Shown: positions 26,221 to 36,587, numbered from the stretch's first letter. The stretch: 52,273 bases of DNA from Ignavibacteriaceae bacterium (GCA_019638025.1 JAHBUO010000011.1:1-52273), one strand, 5' to 3'. Numbers and translations are program-made. The notes: a model not told the origin generated them from the letters alone.

Positions 26221-27600
26221 TTAATTCTCAAAAAAGCCGAGTCGTTGCAAGCCTTTAATGATAAGAGGGTCTTTCATTACATAATCCCAAACTAATCCGG
26301 TTCTGAAGTTTTCAATCATTATAACAAATGGGCCCTGATCTATACCGAGGTAATCCTTGTTAAACCAATTCAGCGTAGGATTAAATGAGTCAACAAACCC
26401 GTATTTACCCCATAGACCTTTATCACCATATTTTTCCATCATAGAGATGAGTGTAGGAAGAACAATTTCGGGAGCAAAAACTATTGAACCTCCTGCTGCA
26501 GTCGGGGCAATTGTCCCATCATCACTTTGAATTACATCATTACCACTAGTTCCTCGTGCATTGTAATATTCAAATTTCTTATCGTCATAATTGTATGAAT
26601 TGCCGGGACCATCACAAGCAGTTAAACCCCAGCAAAGAGAGTCATAACCTTTCCATCCGAGTGGATTAACTATAGCATAACGTTGCTGAGTTAAAACAGC
26701 TCGTCGTGAATTTTCAAAATAATCAATCCCTTTTTCACGTAGATAGGAGTCAGCGAGTCTTCTAAAATCAATAAACATGTGCGAATATTGATGCCCAAAA
26801 AGAGGTGGGAAAAGTGCATGAGCTAAACCGGTATAAGGTTCACGCCACTCGTAATTTGCAAGCCATGTATTATAAGCATCATCAATTTTTTTATAGTCTA
26901 GTGATGCTGCAAGTATGTACATAATTAGTGATTCATTAAACCCGACCCAGCCGATTGTATTGAGCCCTGTTTCCGGTTCCCACGAAAGCGAAATTGTATT
27001 GCCGTATTTTCCACCAGGAGGCATTGTAAGAAAATCCCATTCAACACGTTGCGTAATTTTTTCACCAAGCTCTCGTATCTCTTTTTCGATATCATCATTG
27101 CCGTAGTAATACTGAATTGCAAAATGAATTCCTGCCAAAAGTAATCCGGTATCAATTGAAGAAAGTTCACAATCCCAAATTCGTTTTCCGGTTTTCATAT
27201 CTACAAAATGATAGAAAAATCCTTTATAACCGGTCGCTGAATCTGCGTCACTTTGTTCGGCAGTCCATAAAAACTTTAGGAGATTTAGAGTTAATGATTT
27301 TGCTTTCTCTTTAGAAATCCAACCTCTTTCAGCACCAATTGCCCAAATAGGAATCGCAAATCCGGTAGCAGCCATACTAGCTGGTGATTCAACCTGAGTA
27401 CGGTCTCTAACTAATCCGTTTTCATGATTTATTTCATTTATAAAATAACGGAATGAATAATACTGCAATGTATCAAGAAAAGCTTCTTCGGAAGGAGTAA
27501 GTTGAAAATTAATTCTTCTGCTCAATTTTTCATCTGAACCAAAAGTTACGACTCCATAAATCGTAACCCAAAAACCAAACAATATTAATAATTTCTTCAC
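26221..27600 (-). CDS. GH144-type beta-1,2-glucanase, periplasmic form
   Basis: The 459-residue protein has a signal peptide (about 1-21) and a full-length 'glucoamylase' (PF10091) (alpha/alpha)6 domain. Typical blocks are YYSFRYFINEINHENGLVRDR near 47-67 and IDQGPFVIMIENFRTGLVWDY near the end. Characterised PF10091 enzymes are GH144 endo-beta-1,2-glucanases or sophorohydrolases, despite the glucoamylase label. It lacks a T9SS tail, unlike its paralogue at 39744-41624, so it should stay in the periplasm. The start is GTG with AAGGAG 5-6 bp upstream. It is the last gene of the TonB/PorV unit, 43 bp after the PorV-like gene. A GAGAATTAATTCTC palindrome overlaps its stop. Confidence 0.88.
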   Translation of the reverse strand: MKKLLILFGFWVTIYGVVTFGSDEKLSRRINFQLTPSEEAFLDTLQYYSFRYFINEINHENGLVRDRTQVESPASMAATGFAIPIWAIGAERGWISKEKAKSLTLNLLKFLWTAEQSDADSATGYKGFFYHFVDMKTGKRIWDCELSSIDTGLLLAGIHFAIQYYYGNDDIEKEIRELGEKITQRVEWDFLTMPPGGKYGNTISLSWEPETGLNTIGWVGFNESLIMYILAASLDYKKIDDAYNTWLANYEWREPYTGLAHALFPPLFGHQYSHMFIDFRRLADSYLREKGIDYFENSRRAVLTQQRYAIVNPLGWKGYDSLCWGLTACDGPGNSYNYDDKKFEYYNARGTSGNDVIQSDDGTIAPTAAGGSIVFAPEIVLPTLISMMEKYGDKGLWGKYGFVDSFNPTLNWFNKDYLGIDQGPFVIMIENFRTGLVWDYVMKDPLIIKGLQRLGFFEN

Positions 27601-27643
27601 TTAAACTCCTTCATTTAAGATTGTTTAATAATTTTCAAGATAG

Positions 27644-28654
27644 TTAATCAAAAGATACTCCGACAGTAAATCGATGGGCTTCGAGAAGTCGCCCATAATC
27701 TCCCCATCCGTAATCAAATCTAACAATTGAATTTCCGGCAAAAGGAACATTCACACCGATACCAAGTACAAGTCCTCCTTCTGAATCAGGCATAAATAAA
27801 TCTCGATATCCTGCACGAAGAGAAAAATTTTTAAGCATTTGAAATTCAGCCCCGAGATTAACTTTTTCGTTATTATCGTTTGGGTGCATAGCATCAAGAG
27901 CAATAGTAAGTCGATAATCTTCTGAAAAAATAAATGGATATGCAACACCGACTCTAAACACTGTCGGAAGGGGGAACTCATCTGTCCTTAATTGTGCGGG
28001 AAGTAAATCATTATCGCCATATTTATCGGGGTCGAAATCGTAGTTAATAAACAAATCTCGTCCGGAGTAACCGGTTCTAGGACCAAAATTTGAAACACTC
28101 GCCCCAATTGTAAATTCATCATATTGATAAGAAACTCCGAAATTCATCGCAAACCCCGAAAGTGTGCTATGCCAAATACTCTCTTGGAAATAACTGATTT
28201 GAGTTCCGACGGAGACTCTATCTGTTAACATCATACCATAACCGAGTCCCAAAGCAAAATTTTTAACAGTGTACCTTTCTCCGGTACCCAGAGGTTGTTC
28301 GACAGTTCTAACATCTATTTCTCCCGAATTAAGAGAAGTCATTTGGAGTGAGAAGGTTCCAATATTGCTAATCGGTAATGCTACGATTGCATAGTTGTAG
28401 AGAATATCGGCAATCCACTTATTGTAAGTAAATTGAACATCAATTTTAGCTAATCTGCCGAGACTCGCTGGGTTGTAGAAAATTGAAGCTGCCTCTCCGG
28501 AAATAGCGGTTCCGGCATTACCCATTGCAGCAACTCTGCTGCTTGGGTCTATCTTCAAAAACTGACCGATAGTAGTGCCTGTTTTACTTTGTGGGAATGT
28601 ACAAATTGTTAATGCAAAAAAGCTAAGTAAGAATATTATATTATTTGATTTCAT
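27644..28654 (-). CDS. PorV/PorQ-family outer-membrane beta-barrel protein
   Basis: The 336-residue protein has a signal peptide (about 1-22). It starts with the family-typical pattern SSRVAAMGNAGTAISGEAASIFYNPASLG, broken here as SSRVAAMGNAGTAI then SIFYNPASLG, and continues with alternating beta strands like FadL/UPF0164. PorV shuttles T9SS cargo; many PorV-like proteins in this group instead accompany TonB-receptor clusters. It follows the 1083-aa protein by 13 bp, with GGGGAGG before its ATG. The function here is inferred from context. Confidence 0.8.
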   Translation of the reverse strand: MKSNNIIFLLSFFALTICTFPQSKTGTTIGQFLKIDPSSRVAAMGNAGTAISGEAASIFYNPASLGRLAKIDVQFTYNKWIADILYNYAIVALPISNIGTFSLQMTSLNSGEIDVRTVEQPLGTGERYTVKNFALGLGYGMMLTDRVSVGTQISYFQESIWHSTLSGFAMNFGVSYQYDEFTIGASVSNFGPRTGYSGRDLFINYDFDPDKYGDNDLLPAQLRTDEFPLPTVFRVGVAYPFIFSEDYRLTIALDAMHPNDNNEKVNLGAEFQMLKNFSLRAGYRDLFMPDSEGGLVLGIGVNVPFAGNSIVRFDYGWGDYGRLLEAHRFTVGVSFD

Positions 28655-28667
28655 TTTATACCTCCCC

Positions 28668-31600
28668 TTACTTTATTATTGCAAATTTGCCGATATAAGG
28701 AGAAACATCCTTAGCATCAACGTGAAAGATATAGAGACCCGGAGCAACTTCAAGATTATCCTTTGTTCTTAAATCCCAAGGGATAACACCATCGGTAATA
28801 TTTCCGCTGTGATACAACGTTTGAACTAATTCACCGGTGACTGTGTATATTCTAACAGTGGCAGAATTTGGTAATCCTCTAAATTCAAGTTTTCTTTCGC
28901 CGCGTCCCGAAACTGCAAAACGCTGAGGTTCAAAACTTGCAGCACCGACATAAGGATTTGGAACTACATACGGTTTCGAATTATAATCATCCTTTGCCTT
29001 TTCTGAGCTGTTTGAGTGTCCAACAGATTTAAAAGTAAATACATCACCTGATGCGAATGGAATCAGTAGATTTAGCTTAAAGACATCATTCTTTGTCGGT
29101 GGAACTATTGCTCCTCTTAAATATTGCCCCGTTGTATCCACTCTAAGATTCCAAGTTGAGATATTTGTGTTTGGAGCTGCATCGGTATAGGTTAAAACTT
29201 CGATGTAATCTCCGTGTTGATTAAGTGTCCCCGAATTATCAAAATCAGCAAAACGGAATTTCAACTTTTTATCTCCATTTGAAGTTTTAGCAATTACTCT
29301 AAAATTAACAGGTTTAGACCTTAAAGCCGCGCCTATACCTGCAACAGATGTATCGAGAATTTCATCACTGAAAACAATTTCAATATCTTCAGGATAACCA
29401 TTTCTTCTAAAGTTCATTGGACGAGACGGTGCATATCTTGATGTAAGAGAAATTGTTGTTGAACCTGAGGCAATAAATCCTGTTGATGTTGGATTAACAA
29501 AAACTGAATCGGAAGTTTTAATAATCGGAAGGATTCCTTTCCCTACCGGTCCCAGTCCCATACCATTGAAATCATTACCTGTTGTAAAGAGTGTGTCGCT
29601 ACTCGTTTCATCGATTAAGGTGTAAGATAAAGCTTTTACTGAATCTTTTGGGTTATAGAACTCAATCTTAAATATATGATTATCAGGCACAAGCTTTGAA
29701 TTTTTCACAACTACTTCAACCGTACCGCTCCCTTTTCCCTGTGAATGAACAATATTTTCAACTGTTGCAGGGATATAACCTGCGGTATGTGGATTAGGAG
29801 TAACTTCAACAACATTCTTTGGAAGTATTGTTCCACCTCTTAAAGTTTGATTAACAGCAATAGCATTTTCCGATGGATAGAGTTCTAAAGAATCAGAGCC
29901 TCTATCGTATGAAGTAATTGCATAGTAATATCTCTGTCCGTTTACAACTGAGGTATCGGTAAATGAGTGAGTTATTCCGTTATCTGAACCTAGAAAATAT
30001 CCTACTCCTTCAACTTGAACCTGAGAAAAGCCGACAATATCATTAACCAAATCGAATTGTGCAATTGGTTTTCCGTTCCCAATTGGACCGGAACCTGTGC
30101 CGGTTGTAATAACTTGAGGGTCAAGAAAAGTTGGATCTGTACTTCTGTAAATTCTATAACCTTCAAAATCATTAGTTGTTGTAACAGGATCATAAGCACG
30201 TTCTGCGGCATCATCCCAGGTTAATGTAACAAATCTATCTCCGGCAAATGCATTAAGAGTTGGCATTGGTGGAGGAACAGCAAATTGATAATTTGCTTTA
30301 TAGATTTTCTGAACAACTTTTGTATTATTCTTTAGTTCTCGAAGGTCATGCCCAAATGCAAGTGCAAGAGAGAATCTTTCTGTTTTTTCAGCTTTCAGTT
30401 TAAAGGGACCTGAAGCAAATAAAAATCCAATATTAATATTTGTCCTCGTTATCTGCTGTTCAAATGATGAGTCCGGTGTTGTGAAAATGTTATAAAGACG
30501 CTTAGGCCAATTTCTACCGTCATCAAAAAAGATAATGTTATCTGTCGAACCACCACCTGAAGGATCATTAATAACATTGTACTTAAATCCGGTTAAACCA
30601 ATTTGATCGGATTCATCTATATCAGTTTTATCAAAATTAGGTTCACCGTTAGTTGGAATGCCGTCGAGTTCACCGGTATCATTTGTTCCGAAAACCCCAT
30701 CAGCTCCTGTATCATGAAATTCAGCAATCCAATCTAAATCCTCATCTCCGGTCCACCAATAACTTCTCTGATAGGCAGGCATATTTTCAAGCTTACCATA
30801 ATATGCTTCAAACTTTGCAAGGTTATAATTAGAGAGGACATAATTTTTGATTGCCTCTTGAGAAGAGAGTAAGACTCCGGGTCCCCCATCTCTTTTTTCG
30901 TTGGTTATTCCGTCTTCATCGTCATCAACAAAATTGAGAGAGTTCCCTGGAGTTTCTAAATATGAATAACCGAGATAACCGGTTTTTCCTTTAACACCGT
31001 TGCCGTAGAAATCCCAAGTATAAACGATATTTAACCCCGGTTCTCTGCTAAAGTATGCGTTATCATCATCGGATTCAGGATATGGATCGACTCCTTTGGT
31101 AGAGCCACCTACTCCTGCATCCATATACAAACCGAAAAGTATGTTATCATCGTAATCAGTTGTGCTTTCGTTTGTAATGTCGTAATGGAAGAAGATAACA
31201 TTTCCGGCTTGCGGGTTATTCCATTGAAAACCACGCTGTTCAACTCTTAAACCCAATCCCCTTCTTGTTCTATCACGGGAGTCGGGGTAATATTGCCATG
31301 CATCATAATAATTATCATCGAATACAACAAAGCTTTCTTGCATTTCTAATTTGGGAGCTTTGCCAAAATAACCGTTCCAACTTCCGCTCCAGCCCGGATC
31401 ATCCGAATCAAAAAGTTTATCGACCCACCTATCAGGCCAAGTCCGGGGATCATTACTCATCGCTACAGAGCGTGCTTTATTAATATTGACATCTTCCTGA
31501 AAATAACCGGGACGAGGTTCAAATCTCATCGTTTTATTTGTGATTGGACTGGTTCCCTGTCTTTCTCTGAACCCGGTTTCAAATATGTACGATTCACTTC

Positions 31601-31919
31601 CGGATTCTTGCCTTATTTTTGCTAGAACAAATGGAGTTATTCCATCGCTATAATTTTCACCCGATCCTTTAGGCACTTCAACTGAATGAAATGTTGTTAG
31701 ATCTACATTTATAGGATCTTGTGGATAATCACCCACCATACCATAATTGAAAAATCTCGTTCTGATTCGGTTGAAATCGTGATGCCCCATTCTTTCTGCA
31801 TCAATCTTCCCTCTTAGGGAATCTGGGACAGGAAGTGGAAATGCTTGCGGAGTAATTTCGATGTTTAATATTAAACAGAATAATCCGATTAATGTAATAA
31901 ATAAATTATTTTTTGTCAT
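28668..31919 (-). CDS. Large secreted beta-rich protein paired with the TonB receptor
   Basis: The 1083-residue protein has an N-terminal signal peptide (about 1-26). A long region of unknown fold contains many Asp-rich loops (about 260-440). A fibronectin III-like domain (near 570-620, FEGYRIYRSTDPTF) and a C-terminal FlgD/T9SS-like sandwich (about 985-1083, VPNPYVGA, RIYTVTGELV, PGLYIFHVDAK) follow. Its SD lies within the stop region of the TonB receptor 2 bp upstream, so they are translationally coupled. It occupies the position where a SusD glycan-binding lipoprotein would be expected, but has no lipobox and no TPR fold. A ligand-binding partner role is inference. Confidence 0.7.
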   Translation of the reverse strand: MTKNNLFITLIGLFCLILNIEITPQAFPLPVPDSLRGKIDAERMGHHDFNRIRTRFFNYGMVGDYPQDPINVDLTTFHSVEVPKGSGENYSDGITPFVLAKIRQESGSESYIFETGFRERQGTSPITNKTMRFEPRPGYFQEDVNINKARSVAMSNDPRTWPDRWVDKLFDSDDPGWSGSWNGYFGKAPKLEMQESFVVFDDNYYDAWQYYPDSRDRTRRGLGLRVEQRGFQWNNPQAGNVIFFHYDITNESTTDYDDNILFGLYMDAGVGGSTKGVDPYPESDDDNAYFSREPGLNIVYTWDFYGNGVKGKTGYLGYSYLETPGNSLNFVDDDEDGITNEKRDGGPGVLLSSQEAIKNYVLSNYNLAKFEAYYGKLENMPAYQRSYWWTGDEDLDWIAEFHDTGADGVFGTNDTGELDGIPTNGEPNFDKTDIDESDQIGLTGFKYNVINDPSGGGSTDNIIFFDDGRNWPKRLYNIFTTPDSSFEQQITRTNINIGFLFASGPFKLKAEKTERFSLALAFGHDLRELKNNTKVVQKIYKANYQFAVPPPMPTLNAFAGDRFVTLTWDDAAERAYDPVTTTNDFEGYRIYRSTDPTFLDPQVITTGTGSGPIGNGKPIAQFDLVNDIVGFSQVQVEGVGYFLGSDNGITHSFTDTSVVNGQRYYYAITSYDRGSDSLELYPSENAIAVNQTLRGGTILPKNVVEVTPNPHTAGYIPATVENIVHSQGKGSGTVEVVVKNSKLVPDNHIFKIEFYNPKDSVKALSYTLIDETSSDTLFTTGNDFNGMGLGPVGKGILPIIKTSDSVFVNPTSTGFIASGSTTISLTSRYAPSRPMNFRRNGYPEDIEIVFSDEILDTSVAGIGAALRSKPVNFRVIAKTSNGDKKLKFRFADFDNSGTLNQHGDYIEVLTYTDAAPNTNISTWNLRVDTTGQYLRGAIVPPTKNDVFKLNLLIPFASGDVFTFKSVGHSNSSEKAKDDYNSKPYVVPNPYVGAASFEPQRFAVSGRGERKLEFRGLPNSATVRIYTVTGELVQTLYHSGNITDGVIPWDLRTKDNLEVAPGLYIFHVDAKDVSPYIGKFAIIK

Positions 31920-31921
31920 GA

Positions 31922-34597
31922 TTAATTACTCCTAAAGGAAATACCAAGTTCAACTTTTCTTGGTTCATAAAATCTTCCGGGGTTAGCAAGCATTGCTCTG
32001 TCTGCAATCGGATTAACTGAAAAATCCGGACTCCCGGTTTCTGTAAAAATAAAGCCATTAACAAAATGTGTGTTGAGAAGATTGGTAACGCGCATGAAAG
32101 CACTCATATTCAGTAATCCAAAAGAGAAGGATTTTTCAGCTCTTAAATCAATCAGCACAAAACCATTTTTACTTCCCGAATTTGTTTCGAGATCTGCATT
32201 AAAGCCTGTCCCGATTGCTGGAGTATATGGCATACCGCTACCTAATCTTAAAATAGCACTTAACGAATAATCATTTGGAACAATCCACGTTGCAGTGGCA
32301 TTAATAGTATGTCGCTGATCCCATCCAAATGGAATATCGCGAGGTCTTGAGTCTTTGCCACTAGCTGCACGATTGGCGGTTTCATACGGGTCGCTACTGT
32401 TTCCGCGCGCAAATTGCATTGTATAATCTAAAGTTGTGCTTAATGGTCCAAATGCTCTTTGTGTTAATGCAATTGTTACTCCATAAACGCTTCCAAAATC
32501 AACGTTGGTCAATCTCGGATAATCGGCAGCAGCATATGTTGAAATAAATTCACTTCCTAATAAATCTCTGATATCTTTATAAAAGAAGGTTAATTCGTAT
32601 CCAAGCATCTGAGAAAGCGCTTGTTTAAGACCAACTTCATATTGAACTGTTAATTGTGGTTTAAGGTCAGGATTCCCCATTGTGCCGTAAGAAATTCCGC
32701 CATCTTGCAAATCTTTAAGAATTAAATAGTTTGAGTTACTGTATAAATCAGCTAACCCCGGCATTTGATAGAAATGACCATAAGCAAAATAAATTGAAGC
32801 CATATCAGTAAGAGGGAAACTAAAACCCAAGCGAGGGGCAACAGCAAATTTTACGGTAGTTTCCTTAAGTTTAGAAATCGGAGCACCGGTAATTGCATTT
32901 GCGGGGTTTTGCAAATCATCCGGAATACTTGCATTTGCATCATAATACTCAAGCCTCATTCCGGCTCTTACAACTAAATCACCTAATTCAATTCTATCTT
33001 GTAAATAGAATGCTAATTGAGTCGGGTTGTATGTTTCAACTTTAGGGTCTTCAAGTTTTTCGGGTTTATCCTTTGCGATTAATACTCGAGTTCCCGCAAT
33101 ATTTGTTGAAGTAATAAACCCCGGACTACCAAAAGAAATCTCTGAAATTTGCCCCTCTACGCCAAGTTCAATTAGATTATTACGGTTAAGCTGCCAAGTA
33201 AAATCACCTTTAGCAACAATAGAATTCGTCTTCTGAAGGTATCTACTCAAATCAACACCTTGTATAATTGCACCATCTTCATAATTTGCTTCGCTTTTAA
33301 ACTCTCCTGCATCCAAATAACGTTGATCGAAAACATTCTCATACATATAAGATTTATAATCGAAATAGTTTTGTCGGACGCTCAATTTATAAAACATTTC
33401 ATTTGAGATAGTTTGAGTTAAATCGAAACCGTGTGTTAAAGAGTTAGTGTAATTCGGTTTCACACCATCGGGATTCAATCTCAGTGCAAAGTTATAATAC
33501 TTACTTTCAATCTTGTTTAGTATTGCTTGATAACTGAGTTGAATATTTGATAGAGAAGTATTTGTAATTTTAAATTGACCACTCCACTCCCTTGTTGTAC
33601 TCATCGGTACAATTTCGTTATCACCGGATGGATAAAAAACCATATTATCAACATCATATTTATCGGTTGGCAAAAACCTTCTTTGACCATAAAGCCAACC
33701 ATTGCTAAAATATCTTCTTCCGCTTAGAAGAAATGTTGTTTGCGGAATGTAAGTTGGTCCGCTTAATGTTAACTGTAAATTATGGGTAGTTAAAGGATTT
33801 ACATCTTTGTTATTCGGATATCTTTTGTTATCAAATGGAACATAATCACCACCATAAACTTCCCCTGAAAATTCAAACTTATCAGAACCGCTTCTTAAAA
33901 CTGCATTCACAACTCCGGACATTGCTTGTCCATATTTTGCATCAAATGTACCTGAAATAACTTGAACTTCCTGCAAGACTGATTTATCTAATAAAAGGGT
34001 CGATGAATTATTGAAAGGATTATTAACGGTAACTCCATCAACTTGGTACTGAACTTCCCCAATTCTACCCCCTCTAAAATGCCCATCCACAACACCCGCT
34101 TGAAGATTTACAATTTGATTTAAATCTTGTACCGGAAGTAAATTTATTTCTTCTTTACTGATTGAAGCTACTGAACTTGTTTGATTAAATTCGACCAAGG
34201 GTCTCTCTGCAGTTATTGTTACTTCTTCACCTTCAATTATCATAACCTGAAGTTTAACATCTATTTTAGTTGTTTGGTCGGAATTAATTTTAATACTTTC
34301 AATTACTTTCGATTGAAAGCCAATGTATCCAAATCTTACCGAATATGATCCTGCTCTTAAATTTAATATCGAATAATAGCCATCTAAATCTGTGGCTGCC
34401 CCTTGATTTGTTCCGATGATAACTACATTTGCTCCTACAAGAGGTTCACCACTCTCATCTGTTATCCTTCCGGATAATTTTCCGGTTGTTTGTGATAACA
34501 TGTTGATTGGAATAACAAGCAAAGCTATAAGCAGAAACCAATTCATATTCTGAAATGTAAAAGTTAAAAACAATTTTGCTCTCTGTTGTGAAGGCAT
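31922..34597 (-). CDS. TonB-dependent outer-membrane receptor with CarboxypepD_reg domain
   Basis: The protein of about 891 residues has a signal peptide. A carboxypeptidase-regulatory-like domain (about 40-115; GRITDESGEPLVGANV, DLDGYYSI) precedes the plug (about 130-240; VQYQVDGV, FDAKYGQAMSGVVNAV) and a 22-strand-type beta barrel ending in VELGISFRSN. I chose ATG 34597 because AAGGTGAG lies 4 bp before it; the upstream in-frame GTG at 34606 overlaps that site. It would import glycans, energised by TonB. It is preceded by a stem-loop after the CBM9 gene and coupled to the 1083-aa partner downstream. Confidence 0.9.
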   Translation of the reverse strand: MPSQQRAKLFLTFTFQNMNWFLLIALLVIPINMLSQTTGKLSGRITDESGEPLVGANVVIIGTNQGAATDLDGYYSILNLRAGSYSVRFGYIGFQSKVIESIKINSDQTTKIDVKLQVMIIEGEEVTITAERPLVEFNQTSSVASISKEEINLLPVQDLNQIVNLQAGVVDGHFRGGRIGEVQYQVDGVTVNNPFNNSSTLLLDKSVLQEVQVISGTFDAKYGQAMSGVVNAVLRSGSDKFEFSGEVYGGDYVPFDNKRYPNNKDVNPLTTHNLQLTLSGPTYIPQTTFLLSGRRYFSNGWLYGQRRFLPTDKYDVDNMVFYPSGDNEIVPMSTTREWSGQFKITNTSLSNIQLSYQAILNKIESKYYNFALRLNPDGVKPNYTNSLTHGFDLTQTISNEMFYKLSVRQNYFDYKSYMYENVFDQRYLDAGEFKSEANYEDGAIIQGVDLSRYLQKTNSIVAKGDFTWQLNRNNLIELGVEGQISEISFGSPGFITSTNIAGTRVLIAKDKPEKLEDPKVETYNPTQLAFYLQDRIELGDLVVRAGMRLEYYDANASIPDDLQNPANAITGAPISKLKETTVKFAVAPRLGFSFPLTDMASIYFAYGHFYQMPGLADLYSNSNYLILKDLQDGGISYGTMGNPDLKPQLTVQYEVGLKQALSQMLGYELTFFYKDIRDLLGSEFISTYAAADYPRLTNVDFGSVYGVTIALTQRAFGPLSTTLDYTMQFARGNSSDPYETANRAASGKDSRPRDIPFGWDQRHTINATATWIVPNDYSLSAILRLGSGMPYTPAIGTGFNADLETNSGSKNGFVLIDLRAEKSFSFGLLNMSAFMRVTNLLNTHFVNGFIFTETGSPDFSVNPIADRAMLANPGRFYEPRKVELGISFRSN

Positions 34598-34638
34598 TTT
34601 TCTCACCTTAAAATTGATAATCCTAATCAGAATTAAAA

Positions 34639-34667
34639 GGGTTCGAAGATTATATTTCTTCGAACCC
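34639..34667 (-). terminator. Stem-loop between the CBM9-like and TonB-receptor genes
   Basis: GGGTTCGAAGA (34639-34649) pairs with TCTTCGAACCC (34657-34667) around a 7-base loop. On the minus strand it is followed by a short TTTTAATT. It begins 10 bp past the CBM9 stop. It could be a partial terminator that lowers expression of the TonB unit relative to the binding protein. Confidence 0.65.
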
Positions 34668-34676
34668 CGGAAGGAA

Positions 34677-36587
34677 CTATTTCATTAAAATCATTTTTCC
34701 TGCTGAAGATTCAACAAACTTTCCTGTATGTGAATTTTTTGCACTGACTTTATACAAATAAACACCTGAAGATAAATCTGAACCATTAAAATTGAATTCA
34801 TAATTGCCTGATGATGTTACAACTTGATTCATAGATGCAACAGATTCACCAAGTAAATTGAATACTGTCAATGTTATCTCTCCGGCAAAAGGAGTTGCAT
34901 ATCTGATAACAGTTGTTGGATTGAATGGATTAGGATAATTCCCAATCAGTTGTAATGAATTTGGTATTAATGAAAGTCCATTATCATCAGCACTAAGGAT
35001 TAAGTTGTTGGGATCCATATAAATCCACGCAGCCGCAGGACCTCCGCCATGCTCTCTAAACCACCAAGTACGAGTTCCGTAATTTAACAATGGGTCTTCA
35101 AAAACATCACCATCATAAAGACATACTCCACCAAAAAGTGTTTGATCACCAAGACCTGAAGGATATCCGAGCATTCCGGTTAATTCAATTTTCATCTCAA
35201 CAGTATAACCCTCATCAATATCTGTGTTGTTGTTAACGGTTGTTCCACCTTTAAGTTTTACTGCAAATTGACTATTTGTTGAATCCAATAACTGCTGCAA
35301 ATTATCGTAAGCCTTAGGTAAACTATCAGGACCGAAACTCATTCTTAATAATCTAAATTCATAAACATTATCATCGTTGAAAGAATTTCTATCAGCTAAT
35401 ATCAAACTGATACCATCAGCCATATCATAAACACCATTCCCTTGTACAATTTGGTCATTGATATCAGCAGCTAAATACAGATAGTTTCCTTTGAAAAACA
35501 TCTTAACATTTGCATAAGACGGATCTAAAACATCAGGACGTAATCCTGCACTAACTTCAGGTTGGTATTGACCACTCTGAAAAGGTCCAACACCGCTATA
35601 TGAATCTCTAATTAAAGAATCTCCCCAAGCAATATTAAATGAATTGACCTTGCTCCAAACTTCATCATTTAATTCTCCGTCAATAATAGGATCAGCAAGT
35701 TGCGCACCATTTTGAAGAGTTAAATCAGGAGCAACTTCCGGTAATGAGAGTGTATTAACTGTAACACTTGGAGATGCATGAACTCGAAGGACGTTATTTC
35801 CATTAGCATTCCCCCATGGGTTTTGTACATGTGTTCTTGACGCACTCACAATTGATGGATTATTTTCGTACACATAATCACAATCCCAGATTGAGAAATT
35901 AAGTTGAACAATATCACCATTTGTTTTAGTTAAATCATAACCTAATGAATCAACTGAAATTCTCATTTCAGCAATCCAACCTTGATCTCTACCGGCATCG
36001 TTTGTTTGTCCGCCTATTACTCTAAAACCGGCATCCCATACAGCACGTTGTTCGGGAGTTCTAGTGGTATCGGTAAAGTTACCGTATTTTCCAATAAATC
36101 TTGGAGGTGAACCCGGTGTTGCATATTGCGGAACATTTACATACCAAAAGGTGTAGAAAAACTCGATGGGAGGTAAAGGACGTGTAGAAGAAGCTTTGTC
36201 TTTTATTGACATCAATACTGCGTCCCATCTAGCCCAATCAGGAGTACCGCCAACCGATGAATCTTTTACATCGAATGCAATGTAAAGTTGATTCCCGGAA
36301 ACCAAGAACTTAACTACAGCATCAGTTGGATCTGTAATCGCATCCCCCTGAAACTCAGATCTCCAACCACTAGTTGGTAAACCCGAACTTTGACCATATT
36401 TAACTATTATAGATTCTGCTTTTGCCCAGACCGGTTCATCTAATACTCCATCAAGAGTTATGGTTGCTCCTTCTGTGTTTCGAGCCCAAACATAATCTTG
36501 TCTTTTGAGTTGTTGAGCATTTACAACTTCTATCCCGATGAATAGTAGAAGCACAATCCACAACATTACCATTGTTTGCTTTTTCAT
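34677..36587 (-). CDS. T9SS-secreted protein with two CBM9/DOMON-like domains
   Basis: The 636-residue protein has a signal peptide (about 1-24). Two related carbohydrate-binding-like modules start near residue 40 (ATITLDGVLDEPVWAKAES) and near 300 (DPIIDGELNDEVWSKVNS). A T9SS C-terminal domain (NYPNPFNPTT near 555) directs it to the surface. No catalytic region is visible, so it is best read as a surface glycan-binding protein. A LacI-type operator lies 80 bp before its ATG, making it the first gene of the TonB/PorV/GH144 unit. Confidence 0.82.
   Translation of the reverse strand: MKKQTMVMLWIVLLLFIGIEVVNAQQLKRQDYVWARNTEGATITLDGVLDEPVWAKAESIIVKYGQSSGLPTSGWRSEFQGDAITDPTDAVVKFLVSGNQLYIAFDVKDSSVGGTPDWARWDAVLMSIKDKASSTRPLPPIEFFYTFWYVNVPQYATPGSPPRFIGKYGNFTDTTRTPEQRAVWDAGFRVIGGQTNDAGRDQGWIAEMRISVDSLGYDLTKTNGDIVQLNFSIWDCDYVYENNPSIVSASRTHVQNPWGNANGNNVLRVHASPSVTVNTLSLPEVAPDLTLQNGAQLADPIIDGELNDEVWSKVNSFNIAWGDSLIRDSYSGVGPFQSGQYQPEVSAGLRPDVLDPSYANVKMFFKGNYLYLAADINDQIVQGNGVYDMADGISLILADRNSFNDDNVYEFRLLRMSFGPDSLPKAYDNLQQLLDSTNSQFAVKLKGGTTVNNNTDIDEGYTVEMKIELTGMLGYPSGLGDQTLFGGVCLYDGDVFEDPLLNYGTRTWWFREHGGGPAAAWIYMDPNNLILSADDNGLSLIPNSLQLIGNYPNPFNPTTVIRYATPFAGEITLTVFNLLGESVASMNQVVTSSGNYEFNFNGSDLSSGVYLYKVSAKNSHTGKFVESSAGKMILMK

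Noticed and set aside
26216..26229. GAGAATTAATTCTC palindrome as an operator.
   Set aside because: It overlaps the stop codon of the GH144 gene in a convergent region, so an operator role is unlikely; it has no loop for a good terminator either.
26221..27600. Calling the PF10091 proteins true glucoamylases (alpha-glucan).
   Set aside because: The Pfam label is historical. Characterised members are GH144 beta-1,2-glucanases, and no alpha-glucan genes are in the locus.
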